64,000 bases of DNA from Roseomonas acroporae (GTDB lineage Bacteria; Pseudomonadota; Alphaproteobacteria; Acetobacterales; Acetobacteraceae): positions 62,001 to 126,000 of the forward strand of contig NZ_JALPRX010000006.1 of assembly GCF_023223525.1 (NCBI RefSeq), in the 5' to 3' direction. The notes beneath the pieces were generated by a model. The model was not told the origin of the DNA. It made no database searches and saw only the letters and a list, made by a program, of their open reading frames with translations. Each line of letters starts with the position of its first letter. Within the stretch, counting starts at the first letter, position 1. Of the stretch, positions 9,480 to 18,483 are shown piece by piece. A program made the position numbers and the translations under genes.

Positions 9480-9510
9480 GGCCGCGGCACCGGCAGAAGC
9501 TGCCGCGGCC
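9480..9510. promoter_or_regulatory. Inverted repeat, candidate FlbD enhancer
   Basis: A perfect 10-bp inverted repeat, GGCCGCGGCA and TGCCGCGGCC, separated by 11 bp, centred about 55 bp upstream of the -12 element of the flgE promoter. Bacterial enhancers for sigma-54 activators are palindromic and often lie 60-150 bp upstream. In Caulobacter, FlbD sites (ftr) are also GC-rich. Function is inferred from position and symmetry only. Confidence 0.4.
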
Positions 9511-9535
9511 GGACGGAAATCCCCGGCCGCAGTCC

Positions 9536-9550
9536 TGGCATGGCGGTTGC
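9536..9550 (+). promoter_or_regulatory. Sigma-54 (-24/-12) promoter of flgE
   Basis: TGGCATGGCGGTTGC matches the RpoN consensus TGGCA-N6-TTGC with correct spacing of the GG and GC pairs. It lies 46 bp upstream of the flgE ATG, leaving room for a start site near 9562. Sigma-54 control of the hook gene is established in Caulobacter, and this window encodes the matching activator (flbD). Confidence 0.75.
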
Positions 9551-9595
9551 GGAAGGGGCGGCACTTCCTTCGCCACCCACCCCAGAGAGGACCGC

Positions 9596-10927
9596 ATGTC
9601 CCTGTTCGGCGCCATGACCACCGCGATCAGCGGCCTTACCGCCCAGAGCAAGGCGCTGGGCAACGTCTCCGAGAACGTCGCGAACAGCCAGACCGTCGGC
9701 TACAAGCGCACGGATACCAGCTTCAGCAGCTACCTGACGGTGTCGAACCAGCGCGACAACCTGTCCGGCTCCGTGGTGGCGCGGCCCGACTACGTCAACA
9801 CCGTCCAGGGCACGGTGACGCAGACCGACAACACCCTGGCCGCCGCGATCGCCGGGCAGGGCTTCTTCGCCGTCTCGCGCGCCGTCGACACCAGCAACGG
9901 CCAGACCACCTTCGACTCGCGCGACATGTACACGCGCGCCGGCGACTTCAGCCAGAATTCCGACGGCTACCTGGTGAACAGCGCCGGCTACTACCTGCAG
10001 GGCTGGAGCGTGAACGGCGACGGCACCATCGACCGCACCAACCTGTCGCCGATCCGCATCGAGGAGGGCGTGTACAACCCGGTCGCCTCGTCCACCATCA
10101 CCCTGGCCGCCAACCTGCCGACCAGCCCGACCGACAGCACCGCCACCGCCACCTCGCCCCTGACCGGCCAGGCGCAGATCTACGACAGCCTCGGCAACAG
10201 CCACAACGTGACCATGAGCTGGGTGAAGGATACGTCGGCCGCCAACACCTGGCACCTCTCCCTCACGTCGAGCGACGTCACCGGCGCCTCGGCCGCCTCG
10301 CCCGCCACGCTCGGCACCTACGACGTGACGTTCGGCACCGACGGCACGCTGTCCTCGCTCACCCTGACCGGCTCGACCGCGGGCAGCGGCGTGACCACCA
10401 CCCAGACCGCGGGCAGCCCCGCCACGCTGAGCTTCGCGGCGGACTACTCGGGCGCGGGCACGCAGTCGCTGACCCTCGACCTCGGCCGCTTCGCCCAGAG
10501 CTCCGGCCTGACCCAGACCACGGGCACCGAGTACAACGTGCGCAGCGTCTCGGCCGACGGCTCGGCGCCCGGCGCCTTCTCCTCGGTCTCGATGCGCGAC
10601 AACGGCGACATCGCGATCAACTACGACAACGGCCAGTCCCGCATCATCGGCCGCGTGCCGATCGTGACCTTCGCCGACCCGGACAAGCTGCAGCGCCTCG
10701 ACGGCCAGGCCTTCCTGCGCTCGGTGGAAAGCGGCGATGCGCGCGTGACCGACAACTCGGTGAACGGTGCCGGCAAGCTGGTGGTGGGCTCCGTGGAAGG
10801 CTCCAACGTCGACATGGCCAGCGAATTCTCGAAGCTGATCGTCGCCCAGCGCGCCTACACGGCCAACACCAAGCTGGTGACCGCGACCGACGAGATGCTG
10901 CAGGACACCATCAACATGCGCCGCTGA
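9596..10927 (+). CDS. flgE: Flagellar hook protein FlgE
   Basis: FlgE polymerises into the hook joining basal body and filament. The 443-residue product opens with MSLFGAMTTAISGLTAQSKAL and NVSENVANSQTVGYKR, the flagellar rod/hook N-terminal signature. It has a central D1/D2 region (QIYDSLGNSHNVTMSWV) and closes with the C-terminal helix ASEFSKLIVAQRAYTANTKLV...MLQDTINMRR. The ATG at 9596 follows AGAGAGG. It is driven by the sigma-54 promoter just upstream and transcribed away from fliK. Codon use resembles its neighbours. Confidence 0.97.
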   Translation: MSLFGAMTTAISGLTAQSKALGNVSENVANSQTVGYKRTDTSFSSYLTVSNQRDNLSGSVVARPDYVNTVQGTVTQTDNTLAAAIAGQGFFAVSRAVDTSNGQTTFDSRDMYTRAGDFSQNSDGYLVNSAGYYLQGWSVNGDGTIDRTNLSPIRIEEGVYNPVASSTITLAANLPTSPTDSTATATSPLTGQAQIYDSLGNSHNVTMSWVKDTSAANTWHLSLTSSDVTGASAASPATLGTYDVTFGTDGTLSSLTLTGSTAGSGVTTTQTAGSPATLSFAADYSGAGTQSLTLDLGRFAQSSGLTQTTGTEYNVRSVSADGSAPGAFSSVSMRDNGDIAINYDNGQSRIIGRVPIVTFADPDKLQRLDGQAFLRSVESGDARVTDNSVNGAGKLVVGSVEGSNVDMASEFSKLIVAQRAYTANTKLVTATDEMLQDTINMRR

Positions 10928-10940
10928 CGCGGCCCGCCGA

Positions 10941-10960
10941 CGCCCCGGACGGCCGGGGCG
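10941..10960 (+). terminator. GC hairpin after flgE
   Basis: A perfect 8-bp stem (CGCCCCGG / CCGGGGCG) with the 4-base loop ACGG starts 14 bp after the flgE stop. There is no T-run, so it may be a weak or Rho-assisted terminator or an RNA-stabilising hairpin. The remaining 160 bp before flgK hold TTAACC at 11097-11102, a CtrA-like half-site; I see no RpoN element for flgK. Confidence 0.4.
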
Positions 10961-11127
10961 GGCGGCAGCGGCGGGCGACGCGCGGCGCCGGAGGCACGCG
11001 CTGCCGGCGGGCCGGAACCGGCCCGGCAGGCTGGCCGCATCGCACGGGGGCGCCGGGCGGCGGGGCCGGGCCGCCACGACCGGCGGCAAGTCGGAATTAA
11101 CCTTCGGCGCCGCAGGATGGTCCCGCC

Positions 11128-12660
11128 ATGAGCCTGAACGCAGCCCTCTCGATCGCCCAGAGCGGCCTGTCCTACGTGCAGCGCGCGCTCGTCCAGACCT
11201 CGAACAACGTCGCCAACGCGGACGTGGCGGGGTATTCGCGCAAGCAGGTCGCCGCGCAGACCATGGTCGCGGGCTCCCTGGGCTCCGGCGTGCGCACCGG
11301 GGTCGCCACGCGCGACGTGGACGATGCCCTCAAGACCCAGCTCGACGCGCAGTCGGCCGGCGTCGCCGCCGCCACGGTGCGCGAGCGGCTCCTGACCGGC
11401 GTGGAGGCCGCGCACGGCACCACCGGCGGCGGCAACTCGCTCGGCAGCCTGGTCTCCGCCCTGCGCAATTCCTTCTCCGCCCTCGCCGCCAGCCCTTCGG
11501 ACCAGACGCTCCAGAGCGGGGTGGTGCAGGCGGCGCAGGATTTCGTCGATCGCGTGCACACGGTCTCGGACGCGCTCGACTCCGCCCGCCAGCAGGCGCA
11601 GGACGGCATCGTCACCGAGGTGGAGGCGATCAACCGCGGGCTGAACGGCATCGCGAAGCTGACGCGGCAGATCCAGACCGCGCAGTCCGGCGGCGCCTCC
11701 ACCGCCGAGCTGGAGGACCAGCGCGACCAGGCGATCTCCGCCCTCTCCGAGGCGATCGAGGTGAAGGCGGTGCGTGCCGAGGATGGCGGCATCACCCTGA
11801 TCGGGCGCAACGGCCTCGTCCTGCCCCTGCAGGAGACGGGCGACGCCCTCGCGACCGGTTCCGCCAGCGCCGCTTCCGGCACCTATCACGGCAGCGGCGG
11901 CACGCTGCCCGGCGTCACCCTGGGCGGCGTGGACATCACCGGCAACCTGCGCGGCGGCAGGCTGGCCGAGTACGTCTCGCTGCGCGACACGGTGCTGCCG
12001 CAGTACCAGTCGGAACTCGATCTCGTCGCCGCCAACACCGCCTATCGCTTCGGCCAGCAGGGGCTGAACCTGTTCGGCGCCTCGGACGGCGCCGGCGGCG
12101 TGACGGTGCCCGACGTCACCCAGCCCTATCCGGCGGGCGGGCAGGGCGGCTTTGCCGCCACGATCGCGGTCAATCCGGCGGTGCGGGAGAAGCCTTCCCT
12201 GGTGCGCGACGGCACGCAGGCGACGAGCGGCGTGGCGGCGGGCTTCACGCCCAATCCGGACGGTGGGCCGGCCGGCTTCACCGCCCTGATCGACCGGGTG
12301 CTCGACAGCACCTTCGGCACGACCATGGCGGCGGGCGTCACCTGGCCGCCGATCGCCACCGCGGGCCTCGGCGGCGACGGCAGCCTGCACTCCGGCTTCA
12401 CCGCCTCCGGCACGCTGGAGGGCTACGCGGCGCAGCTCACCACGACGCAGACCGCGAGCCGCGCCGACGCCTCCGCGGCGAAGGAGAGCGCCACGACGCA
12501 GCGCGACGACCTGCAGGGCCGGGTGAGCACGCGCTCCGGCGTCGATTCGGACGAGGAGATGGCGACCATGGTGCAGCTCCAGAACGCCTATGCGGCGAAT
12601 GCCCGCGTGATGACCACGGTGCAGTCCATGTGGGACGCGCTGCTCGCGGCGGTGCGTTGA
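11128..12660 (+). CDS. flgK: Flagellar hook-associated protein FlgK
   Basis: FlgK (HAP1) is the first hook-filament junction protein. The 510-residue product has the N-terminal signature LSIAQSGLSYVQRALVQTSNNVANADVAGYSRKQV, a helical region (EDQRDQAISALSEAIEVKAV) and the C-terminal DSDEEMATMVQLQNAYAANARVMTTVQSMWDALLAAVR. Length is within the family range. It is followed after 3 bp by flgL, the usual partner, so the two form an operon. Confidence 0.96.
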   Translation: MSLNAALSIAQSGLSYVQRALVQTSNNVANADVAGYSRKQVAAQTMVAGSLGSGVRTGVATRDVDDALKTQLDAQSAGVAAATVRERLLTGVEAAHGTTGGGNSLGSLVSALRNSFSALAASPSDQTLQSGVVQAAQDFVDRVHTVSDALDSARQQAQDGIVTEVEAINRGLNGIAKLTRQIQTAQSGGASTAELEDQRDQAISALSEAIEVKAVRAEDGGITLIGRNGLVLPLQETGDALATGSASAASGTYHGSGGTLPGVTLGGVDITGNLRGGRLAEYVSLRDTVLPQYQSELDLVAANTAYRFGQQGLNLFGASDGAGGVTVPDVTQPYPAGGQGGFAATIAVNPAVREKPSLVRDGTQATSGVAAGFTPNPDGGPAGFTALIDRVLDSTFGTTMAAGVTWPPIATAGLGGDGSLHSGFTASGTLEGYAAQLTTTQTASRADASAAKESATTQRDDLQGRVSTRSGVDSDEEMATMVQLQNAYAANARVMTTVQSMWDALLAAVR

Positions 12661-12663
12661 GCC

Positions 12664-13725
12664 ATGGCCATCACCGGACTGGCGCTGGCGCTCTACACCG
12701 CCTCGAAGCCGTTGCAGTCGCGCCTGCAGACCCTGACCGCGCAGAGTTCGAGCGGCCTGATCGGCGAGCGCTTCGGCGACATCGCCGTCGGCGCCCGCCG
12801 CTCCCTCGACCTCAGCGCCGAGATCGCCCGGCGTGACACCTACGCCACGAACCTGGCCCGTGCCGGCGCCGTCGCCACCACGACGCAGACGGCGCTCGGC
12901 CGGCTGGCCACCATCGCGAAGGATTTCCTGAGCCAGTCGACCAGCCTGCTGCCCGGCGACGCGACCGCGGTCGAGGCAGTGGCCGAGCAGGCGAGGCAGG
13001 CGCTGAAGGAGGTCGGCGCGCTGCTCAACACGCGCAGCGGCGAGACCTACGTGTTCGGCGGCTCGGACACCGCGAATCCACCCGTGCCCGACGCGGCGGA
13101 CATCGATTCGAGCGGCCTCGTCACGCAGATCAGGGCGGCGGTCGCGGGCCTCGGCGGCGGCAACGCGGCGTCGGTGCTGGCCACGGCCAAGGCGGCGGCG
13201 CAGAGCGACGCGGCGGGCACCACGGTGTTCTCCGCCTTCCTCTCGGACCCTGCGGCGGGCGGCAGCGAGTCGCCGCGCAGCGTGCCGACCGGTGACGGGC
13301 AGTCGGTGCCCTACGGCCTGTTCGCGAACCGCAACACCGCCGTCGTGTCCGACGGCGAGACCACCGGTTCCTGGTCGCGCGATCTCCTGCGCGGCCTCGC
13401 CACCCTGTCCGGCCTGACCGCCGACAAGATCGGCGAGAGCAGCGACTTCAGCACCCTGGTCGGCTCGGTGACCGACACCTTCCGCAGCGCCGTCGGCGCG
13501 CTCGGCGTGGAGGCCGGCGTGCTGGGCGACACCCAGGCCCGGATGAAGACGCTGACGACCGACCATGCCGCGGTGACGATCACGCTCAAGAGCCAGCTCT
13601 CCGACCTGACCGAGGTGGACATGGCCGAGACGCTGACCAGGCTGCAGAACACGCAGACCCAGCTCCAGAGCAGCTACCAGGTCATCGCCAAGGTGTCGGG
13701 CCTGACCCTCGCCTCCTTCCTGTAG
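12664..13725 (+). CDS. flgL: Flagellar hook-associated protein FlgL
   Basis: FlgL (HAP3) is the second hook-filament junction protein and resembles flagellin at both ends. The 353-residue product has an N-terminal coiled-coil region (LTAQSSSGLIGERFGDIAVGARRSLDLSAEI), the LLNTRSGETYVFGGSDTANPPV motif typical of FlgL, and a C-terminal helix (DMAETLTRLQNTQTQLQSSYQVIAKVSGLTLASFL). It starts 3 bp after the flgK stop. No flagellin gene is found in the window. Confidence 0.95.
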   Translation: MAITGLALALYTASKPLQSRLQTLTAQSSSGLIGERFGDIAVGARRSLDLSAEIARRDTYATNLARAGAVATTTQTALGRLATIAKDFLSQSTSLLPGDATAVEAVAEQARQALKEVGALLNTRSGETYVFGGSDTANPPVPDAADIDSSGLVTQIRAAVAGLGGGNAASVLATAKAAAQSDAAGTTVFSAFLSDPAAGGSESPRSVPTGDGQSVPYGLFANRNTAVVSDGETTGSWSRDLLRGLATLSGLTADKIGESSDFSTLVGSVTDTFRSAVGALGVEAGVLGDTQARMKTLTTDHAAVTITLKSQLSDLTEVDMAETLTRLQNTQTQLQSSYQVIAKVSGLTLASFL

Positions 13726-13867
13726 CGGGGCGCGCGGTGTCGGGCCGCCTTTCAGCCCCCGTTAAAGCCTGCCCCGGCATCATGCCCGTCCGTCGCAAGC
13801 GCGTCCCCGCGGCGGACGGAAACAGTCGGCGCCACAAACGGCCGCCGCGGAACCAGGAAGATCCGCC

Positions 13868-14311
13868 ATGTCCACCCTCGTCCTCGAATTGCGCCAGGGC
13901 GACCTGATGATCATCAACGGCGCCCCGATCCGCTTCCGCAACCGGGTGCGGATCGAGCTGGCCGCCAAGGCCCGCTTCCTCTTCGGCAAGCAGATCATGC
14001 CGCCCGAGGATGCCTCCACCCCCGCCCGGCGCATCTACTTCGCCCTCCAGACCGCCTATATCGGCGAGGAGGACGAGCGCGAGCAGGGCCTCGCCCAGGC
14101 GCGCGCGCTGATCGGCGAGTTCGCCGCCGCGACCACCTCCGCCCTGGTGCAGGAAGCGCTGGACCGGGCGCTCGCCATGGCCGAATCGGACGACTGCTAC
14201 GGCGCCCTGAAGCTGATCCGCCGCGTCGTGGCGCACGAGGCGGCGGTGCTCGACCTTCCGTTGCCGGAGCGGCCGGTAGGGCGGCATGCCGTGACGGCAG
14301 CCCCCGCATGA
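13868..14311 (+). CDS. flbT: Flagellar biosynthesis repressor FlbT
   Basis: FlbT is an alphaproteobacterial post-transcriptional regulator; in Caulobacter it binds flagellin mRNA and lowers its stability until the hook is complete. The 147-residue protein shows the family core [58 protein letters not shown] and the helical C-terminus with [13 protein letters not shown]. The upstream 142-bp gap holds GTTAAAG (TTAA at 13762-13765). Its ATGA stop overlaps the next gene. Its usual partners flaF and flagellin are not here. Confidence 0.95.
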   Translation: MSTLVLELRQGDLMIINGAPIRFRNRVRIELAAKARFLFGKQIMPPEDASTPARRIYFALQTAYIGEEDEREQGLAQARALIGEFAAATTSALVQEALDRALAMAESDDCYGALKLIRRVVAHEAAVLDLPLPERPVGRHAVTAAPA

Positions 14312-15120
14312 GCGCGATCCTGAGCGCCTCCATGGTGACCGCGCTGTTCGGGAGCAGCAGCAGCGGCACGGGCAGCGCCGCGAGCAACCCGGCCACGGCG
14401 GTCGCCGCCCTGCGCCGCGCCACGGCCGACGGCGCCGAGACCAAGGGCATGGCGCGGCAGGGCAAGGATCCGGCCACGATCCGCCAGATCGCGCAGTTCC
14501 GCACCGCCGTCGCGAGCGCCAAGAGCCTCGACGCGGCGCTGAAGGACCCGCGGGTGCTGGCCGTGCTGCTGCCCTCGCTCGGCCTCGCCGACCAGGTGAA
14601 GTACCCGGCGCTGGCGGCGAAGGTGCTGGCCTCGGATCCATCCGACGAGAACAGCACCGTCTCGAAGCTCGCGAACTCGACCTGGACCGAGGCCACCAAG
14701 ACGCTCGGCCTCGCCGGCAGCGGCCTGGCCGGTCTGCAGAAATCGTCCACGCTGACGACGATCGAGGAGAATTTCGTCCGCTACCAGTACCGGCAGAGCC
14801 TGGACAAGGAGAGCCCGGGCATCTCGGATGCGCTCTACTTCTCCGAGAACGCGGCCGACAACACCAACGTCTACAACGTGCTCGGCAACGCGGTGCTGCG
14901 GCGGGTGGTGACCGGCGCGCTGGGCCTGCCGGACCAGATCGCCGTGCAGCCGATCGAGACGCAGGCGACGGCCGTCACCTCGCGCCTGAACCTCGCCACC
15001 TTCTCGGACAGCGCCGCGGTGAAGCGGCTCGCCGAGCGCTACGTCATGCACGCGGCGCAGAACCAGTCGGGCACGGACAGCGGCACCAACCTGCTCGCCC
15101 AGTTCGGCTGGTCGGCGTGA
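14308..15120 (+). CDS. DUF1217 family protein, flagellum-associated
   Basis: A 270-residue protein of the DUF1217 family, found next to flagellar genes in alphaproteobacteria; its molecular role is not established. It has a Ser/Gly-rich N-terminus ([12 protein letters not shown]) and two helical halves. Visible segments include [31 protein letters not shown] and [27 protein letters not shown]. There is no signal peptide or membrane helix. Its ATG overlaps the flbT stop (ATGA), implying coupled translation with FlbT. Confidence 0.8.
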   Translation: MSAILSASMVTALFGSSSSGTGSAASNPATAVAALRRATADGAETKGMARQGKDPATIRQIAQFRTAVASAKSLDAALKDPRVLAVLLPSLGLADQVKYPALAAKVLASDPSDENSTVSKLANSTWTEATKTLGLAGSGLAGLQKSSTLTTIEENFVRYQYRQSLDKESPGISDALYFSENAADNTNVYNVLGNAVLRRVVTGALGLPDQIAVQPIETQATAVTSRLNLATFSDSAAVKRLAERYVMHAAQNQSGTDSGTNLLAQFGWSA

Positions 15121-15155
15121 GCCTTCCCGACGGGCCGTGCCGCCGCCGGCCGCCT

Positions 15156-15728
15156 TCAGCTCTCCAGCTCGATGTCCCAGTACAGGTAGTCGCGCCAGCT
15201 CTCGTGCAGGTAGTTGGGCGGGAAGCTGCGGCCGTTCTCCTGCAGCTCCCAGCTCGTCGGCTGGCGCGGCGTCTGGCGCGGCATCATCTGGCACTCGCGC
15301 GGCAGCTTCGAACCCTTGCGCAGGTTGCAGGGGCCGCAGGCGGTGACGACGTTCTCCCAGGTGGTGCGGCCGCCGCGGCTGCGCGGAATCACGTGGTCGA
15401 AGGTCAGCTCCGGCGCCGGGAAGCCCCTGCCGCAGTACTGGCAGTCGAAGCTGTCGCGCAGGAAGACGTTGAACCGGGTGAAGGCCGGCCGCCGCGCCGC
15501 CGGGATGTACTCCTTGAGCGCGATCACGCTCGGCAGGCGCAGCGTCAGGGTCGGCGAATGGACGGCGGCATCGTACTCGGACAGCACCGAGACGCGGTCG
15601 AGGAATACGGCCTTCACCGCGTCCTGCCAGCTCCATACCGAAAGGGGAAAGTAGGAGAGCGGCCGGAAATCGGCGTTCAGCACCAGGGCGGGGAAATGAG
15701 CCCCGAAGGATTGACCGCCGTCAGGCAA
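15156..15728 (-). CDS. HNH endonuclease family protein
   Basis: A 190-residue protein with an HNH nuclease domain near 110-150: two CxxC zinc ligands (CQYC and CGPC), the [10 protein letters not shown] histidine motif and the ENVVTAC asparagine region. The N-terminal segment ([32 protein letters not shown]) is typical of a widespread chromosomal HNH family conserved in alphaproteobacteria, unlikely to be a homing or phage enzyme. Its cellular substrate is unknown. It points against the flagellar cluster and ends 36 bp from the DUF1217 stop. Confidence 0.88.
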   Translation of the reverse strand: MPDGGQSFGAHFPALVLNADFRPLSYFPLSVWSWQDAVKAVFLDRVSVLSEYDAAVHSPTLTLRLPSVIALKEYIPAARRPAFTRFNVFLRDSFDCQYCGRGFPAPELTFDHVIPRSRGGRTTWENVVTACGPCNLRKGSKLPRECQMMPRQTPRQPTSWELQENGRSFPPNYLHESWRDYLYWDIELES

Positions 15729-15903
15729 GCGCCGCTCCCTTCAGCGACGTGCCACACAAATCCTGGGCCTGCTATCAACGAATAGGCCCCAGATGCTGTG
15801 GCGCCGCCGCATTGACCGCCGCCTATTTGCCATCGCCGGGCGTTCAGGGCAACCCGGCGTCGCATTATTTGCATGTTACAGGACTGCCCCGGGCAGCCCT
15901 GCG

Positions 15904-16578
15904 TCACCCCAGCACCCGGCGCAGGAAGCGCGCCCCGGCCAGCAGCCCCGCCTCGTCGATGCCGTGGCCGAGGCCCGGCGTGTAGTGGGCCTCCACCGGC
16001 AGGCCGATTCGCCGCAGCGCCGCCTCCGCCGCGCGGCTGGCCGCCACCGGCACCACGTCGTCGGCCTCTCCGTGCACCAGCAGCACCGGCGGGGCGGCGC
16101 GCGGCGTGGCCGCCACCCCGGCCAGCGCGCCGGAATAGGCCAGCACGCCGGCGGGCGGCACCGGCCGGCGCAGCCCGGCGAACAGCGCCGTCATCGCGCC
16201 CTGGCTGAAGCCCATCAGGGCGCAGCGGCCGGGTGCCAGGGCCAGCCGCGCCATCTCCGCGTCCAGGAAGCCATCCAGGAGGTCGGCGGCGCGGCGCAGG
16301 CCGGGCACCAGCACCGCCGGGTCGCGGTCGGGGCGGGCGAACCACTCGGCCAGGCTGAACCACTGGCGCCCGGGCCAGCCCGGCGGCGCCTGGTCGTGCG
16401 GGAAGGGCGCGTCGGGCGCCACGAAAAGCGCCCCGGGCAGGGCGTCCGCCCAGCGCGACGCGAGGTCGATGAGGTCGCGGCCGTCGGCCCCCACGCCGTG
16501 CAGCAGCAGCACCAGCGAATCCGGCACGCCGCCCCCCCTGGGGCCCCGGCGCGGCCCGTCCAGTTGAATGATCGCCAT
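15904..16578 (-). CDS. Phospholipase/carboxylesterase family alpha/beta hydrolase
   Basis: A 224-residue serine hydrolase of the PhpC/acyl-protein thioesterase family, expected to cleave carboxylic esters of lipids or small molecules. Motifs are LLLHGVGADGRDL (oxyanion region), the nucleophile elbow GFSQGAM (Ser near 116), Asp in HGEADDVVP and His in LGHGID, giving a complete triad. No signal peptide, so cytoplasmic. The ATG at 16578 is chosen because the family begins with a short strand just before the LHG motif. Convergent with nothing; it is divergent from gluQRS over a 195-bp gap. Confidence 0.88.
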   Translation of the reverse strand: MAIIQLDGPRRGPRGGGVPDSLVLLLHGVGADGRDLIDLASRWADALPGALFVAPDAPFPHDQAPPGWPGRQWFSLAEWFARPDRDPAVLVPGLRRAADLLDGFLDAEMARLALAPGRCALMGFSQGAMTALFAGLRRPVPPAGVLAYSGALAGVAATPRAAPPVLLVHGEADDVVPVAASRAAEAALRRIGLPVEAHYTPGLGHGIDEAGLLAGARFLRRVLG

Positions 16579-16773
16579 CGCCCGTCTCCCGCGCCATCCG
16601 GCGGCATCCCGCCCGGCCCGACCTGTCGCACGATCCGGCCCGCCGGTGCCATGATCCGGTACGCGCCCGCGGCCGGGCGCCGTCGTCCACCCGCCGTGCC
16701 GGCGCCGGCCGCGTTCCGGCGGGCGGAGGGTGTTCCGCCGCGCGGCGACGCGACCTACTTTCCGTGCCAGAGG

Positions 16774-17625
16774 ATGCTGCACGCAACCGTCACCCGCTTC
16801 GCCCCCAGCCCAACCGGCCTCCTGCATCTCGGCCACGCCCATTCGGCGCTGTCCGGGTGGCGCGCGGCGCGGGAGGCGGGCGGGCGCTTCCTCCTGCGGC
16901 TGGAGGACATCGATCCGGGCCGCTGCCGCCCGGAATTCGCCGAGGCGATCCTCGACGACCTGCACTGGCTCGGGCTGGACTGGGATGGGCCGGTGCGGCG
17001 GCAATCGGCGCATCTCGGGGAGTACCGCGACGCGCTGGCGGCGCTGGAGCGGCGCGGCCTGCTCTATCCCTGCTTCTGCACCCGCGCCGCGATCGCGCGC
17101 GAGGTGGCGGCCTCGGCGCACGCGCCGCACGGGCCGGACGGGCCGCTCTACCCCGGCACCTGCCGCCGGCTCGACCCCGATGCGCGCGCGGCGCGGCTGG
17201 CGCGTGGCGAGCCGCACGCGCTGCGCCTCGACATGGCGCGCGCCCTGGCCGCGGTGCCCGGGCCGCTTTCCTTCGACGAGGCAGGCGTCGGACGGCAGGC
17301 CTGCGACCCGGCCCGCTTCGGCGACGCGGTGCTGGCGCGCAAGGACGCCCCGGCCAGCTACCATCTCTGCGTGACGCATGACGACGCGCTGCAGGGCGTC
17401 ACGCTGGTCACCCGCGGCGAGGACCTGCGCCCGGCGACCGACCTGCACCGGCTTCTCCAGGCGTTGCAGGGCTGGCCGGAGCCTGCCTACGCCCATCACC
17501 GGCTGCTGGCCGATTCGTCGGGCCGCCGGCTGGCCAAGCGGCACGGCGCGCCCGCCCTGCGCGCGCTGCGCGAGGCGGGCCGCAGCCCGGCCGAGGTGCG
17601 GGCCCTGGCGGGATGGCCGGATTGA
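16774..17625 (+). CDS. gluQRS: Glutamyl-Q tRNA(Asp) synthetase
   Basis: GluQRS attaches glutamate to queuosine 34 of tRNA-Asp. The 283-residue length lacks the anticodon-binding domain of true GluRS. The class I signature TRFAPSPTGLLHLGHAHSA holds the HIGH motif, and SGRRLAKRHGA replaces KMSKS. A zinc site typical of the family is present (CFCTRAAI with PGTCRR downstream). The start at 16774 (MLHATVTRFAPSP) places the conserved strand near the N-terminus. Confidence 0.93.
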   Translation: MLHATVTRFAPSPTGLLHLGHAHSALSGWRAAREAGGRFLLRLEDIDPGRCRPEFAEAILDDLHWLGLDWDGPVRRQSAHLGEYRDALAALERRGLLYPCFCTRAAIAREVAASAHAPHGPDGPLYPGTCRRLDPDARAARLARGEPHALRLDMARALAAVPGPLSFDEAGVGRQACDPARFGDAVLARKDAPASYHLCVTHDDALQGVTLVTRGEDLRPATDLHRLLQALQGWPEPAYAHHRLLADSSGRRLAKRHGAPALRALREAGRSPAEVRALAGWPD

Positions 17626-17786
17626 CCTGCCCGCGCGATCCCGGCCGTGCCTCCTGGATGCAACGCCGCCCCCCGCCGCGGTTTCATCGCCTGTCCGGCC
17701 CGCCTGCGCCGGCGGAGGCCGGGGCGCACGCCCCGGCAGGGTCCGCCGCCGGATCCGGGCAACGCGCGAAGAAGGAACAAGAGACG

Positions 17787-18224
17787 ATGGCCGTCACCGC
17801 CCCGCTGAACGACGACGCGACGATCCGCCGCATCCTGCTGGAAACCCGCCGAATCGCCGTGGTCGGCGCCTCCGACCGGCCGAGCCGGCCGAGCTTCGGC
17901 GTCACCGGCTTCCTGGTCGGCCGCGGCTTCGACGTGACGCCGGTGAACCCGACGCTCGACGGGCGCCCCGTGCAGGGCGTGGCCTCGGTCGCGACGCTGG
18001 AGGAGGCGGCGCCGCTCGACATGGTGGACGTGTTCCGCCGATCCGCCGAGGCCGGCCAGGTGGTGGACGAGGCGATCCGGCTCGGGGCCCGCACGGTCTG
18101 GCTGCAGCTCGGCGTGATCGATCGGGCGGCGGCCGAGCGTGCCCGCGCCGCCGGGGTCGAGGTGGTGATGGACCGCTGCCCGGTGATCGAGTGGCGCCGG
18201 CTCGGCCTGCCCCTGGGCGCCTGA
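17787..18224 (+). CDS. CoA-binding protein (YccU family)
   Basis: A 145-residue single-domain CoA-binding Rossmann protein. The nucleotide motif is IAVVGASDRPSRPSFGVTGFLVGRGFDVTPVNP (about 23-55), followed by DMVDVFRRSAEAGQVVDEAI and VWLQLGVID, with the conserved VVMDRCPVIEWRRL near the end. Members bind CoA but their role is not defined. The ATG at 17787 follows GAAGGAACAAGAG. It stands alone between gluQRS and a DUF2076 gene. Confidence 0.88.
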   Translation: MAVTAPLNDDATIRRILLETRRIAVVGASDRPSRPSFGVTGFLVGRGFDVTPVNPTLDGRPVQGVASVATLEEAAPLDMVDVFRRSAEAGQVVDEAIRLGARTVWLQLGVIDRAAAERARAAGVEVVMDRCPVIEWRRLGLPLGA

Positions 18225-18483
18225 ACCGGCCCGGCCGGGGGCGGGCGGGCAAGGGGCGTCCGGCTTGCCGATCTCCCAAGGGCGTTCCCTCCCCGCGCTG
18301 CCTCCGCAGGACTGCTTCTCCCGTCCGGCCGCCCGGCGAGCGTGCCGCCGTGCTCCCCGTCCGCGTCCCGGGGAGGCCGCTTGAAACCGGCTGCGATCCG
18401 GGCCACGTCGCGGTCGGGCGCGCTCGTGCCGGCATCGAGGAATGCCGGCCGCCGGGAAGGGCGGGCCACGGAGAGGATCTACA

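Noticed and set aside
13726-13867. RpoN promoter in front of flbT, and in front of flgK and fliF
   Set aside because: I looked for TGGCA-N6-TTGC on both strands in these gaps and found none. Only the flgE site is convincing.
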